In this document: in pieces, positions 4,925 to 5,231 of the stretch
Layout of the letters: every line of letters begins with the position of its first letter
How positions within the stretch are numbered: position 1 is the first letter of the stretch
DNA from: Wenzhouxiangella sp.
Lineage (GTDB): Bacteria > Pseudomonadota > Gammaproteobacteria > Xanthomonadales > Wenzhouxiangellaceae
Reading direction: 5' to 3'
Assembly (NCBI GenBank): GCA_007135355.1
Contig: SLJA01000099.1
Span: 1 to 5,231, forward strand
DNA: 5,231 bases
Notes under the pieces: generated by a model
The model's input: only the letters and a program-made list of their open reading frames with translations
Database searches by the model: none
What the model was told of the DNA's origin: nothing
Translations under genes and position numbers: made by a program

Positions 4925-5231
4925 CTTTTTTCGACCGTTGCCAGACAACGCCGACCGCGCAATCCGGGAACCCTCAGTTCATCCACCCGGACATTGTAAG
5001 GTTCCGGCACGTCCCGAACCTCGCTTTCGACCCGATCGCTTTTCATCGCCTTTAGCGGTATGCCCTGCTCCAGCCAGAACGCCGACCATTGCACCAGGCG
5101 CTCCAGCGGCGCCAGCGCCCGCGTGATGATCGCATCCGGACTGGAGTCGGGCCGAAAACTCTCGAGCCGGCCCTGCACCGGCTCGATGTTGTCCACACCC
5201 AGCTCACGGCGCACCTGGCGCAGAAAGCGCA
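4921..5231 (-). CDS. rsmG: 16S rRNA (guanine527-N7)-methyltransferase RsmG, C-terminal half (partial)
   Basis: RsmG (GidB) uses S-adenosylmethionine to methylate N7 of G527 in 16S rRNA. About 102 C-terminal codons are visible. The frame stays open to the right edge, reading RFLRQVRRELGVDNIEPVQG, which matches E. coli [20 protein letters not shown]. It continues with DAIITRALAPLERLVQW (E. coli DGVISRAFASLNDMVSW), LKAMKSDRVESEV, and the end strand VPGLRGRRCLATVEKR. The glycine-rich SAM-binding loop and the start lie beyond the window. The TGA stop (4923-4921) overlaps the parA ATG as ATGA. Its promoter is not visible and is probably upstream, possibly in front of mnmG as in many relatives; that is inference from known gene order. 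Confidence 0.96.
   Translation of the reverse strand, partial: RFLRQVRRELGVDNIEPVQGRLESFRPDSSPDAIITRALAPLERLVQWSAFWLEQGIPLKAMKSDRVESEVRDVPEPYNVRVDELRVPGLRGRRCLATVEKR

Noticed and set aside
4925..4948. Eight-codon 5' extension of parA from a TTG at 4948
   Set aside because: There is no Shine-Dalgarno before the TTG, while the ATG at 4924 gives the common ATGA overlap with rsmG and the usual ParA N-terminus.
5189..5197. TTGTCCACA, one mismatch from the DnaA box TTATCCACA
   Set aside because: It is a single copy inside rsmG coding sequence with no neighbouring boxes or AT-rich unwinding region, so it does not mark an origin here.

Overview
The window is a piece of a gammaproteobacterial chromosome of the kind usually found close to the replication origin. 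All recognisable genes lie on the minus strand. Read in transcription order (right to left) they are the C-terminal half of rsmG, then parA, parB, a 188-base gap with a promoter, then atpI, atpB, atpE, atpF, atpH and the first 62 codons of atpA. This order is known from Pseudomonas, Vibrio, Chromatiales and relatives. The DNA looks GC-rich (roughly 60% by eye, not counted). The proteins resemble their E. coli counterparts over most of their length, but the genus cannot be named from the sequence. The assignment to Gammaproteobacteria is an inference from gene order and protein similarity recalled from known families.

Right part (about 3258-5231): rsmG overlaps parA by 4 bases (ATGA), and parA overlaps parB by 4 bases (ATGA). 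The three genes form a tightly coupled unit. RsmG methylates 16S rRNA. ParA and ParB form the chromosome segregation system, in which the ParB clamp loads at parS sites and is moved by the ParA ATPase. No parS site is visible inside the window.

Middle (3070-3257): a good sigma70-type promoter with an extended -10 (TGGTATACT) faces atpI and predicts a leader of about 116 nt. The leader contains two short overlapping upstream ORFs, a 9-bp direct repeat near the predicted transcription start, and two mutually exclusive perfect 6-bp hairpins covering the atpI Shine-Dalgarno sequence and start codon. This is the least explained part of the window. No convincing terminator separates parB from the atp promoter.

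Left part (1-3069): the F1Fo ATP synthase operon. AtpI helps c-ring assembly. AtpB (a), AtpE (c) and AtpF (b) build the membrane Fo sector. AtpH (delta) is the connector, and AtpA (alpha) begins the F1 sector. The essential proton-path residues (aArg250, cAsp70) are present, so the enzyme should be functional and proton-coupled. Peculiarities are an approximately 49-residue Ala/Ser/Glu-rich N-terminal extension on AtpB, an unusual Cys and altered small-residue pattern in AtpE, and the absence of a clear Shine-Dalgarno sequence before atpB.

No mobile element, CRISPR array, tRNA or rRNA was seen, and no stretch over 300 bases lacks a gene. This is essentially a conserved housekeeping region. 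The findings are modest, and no wholly new system is evident.
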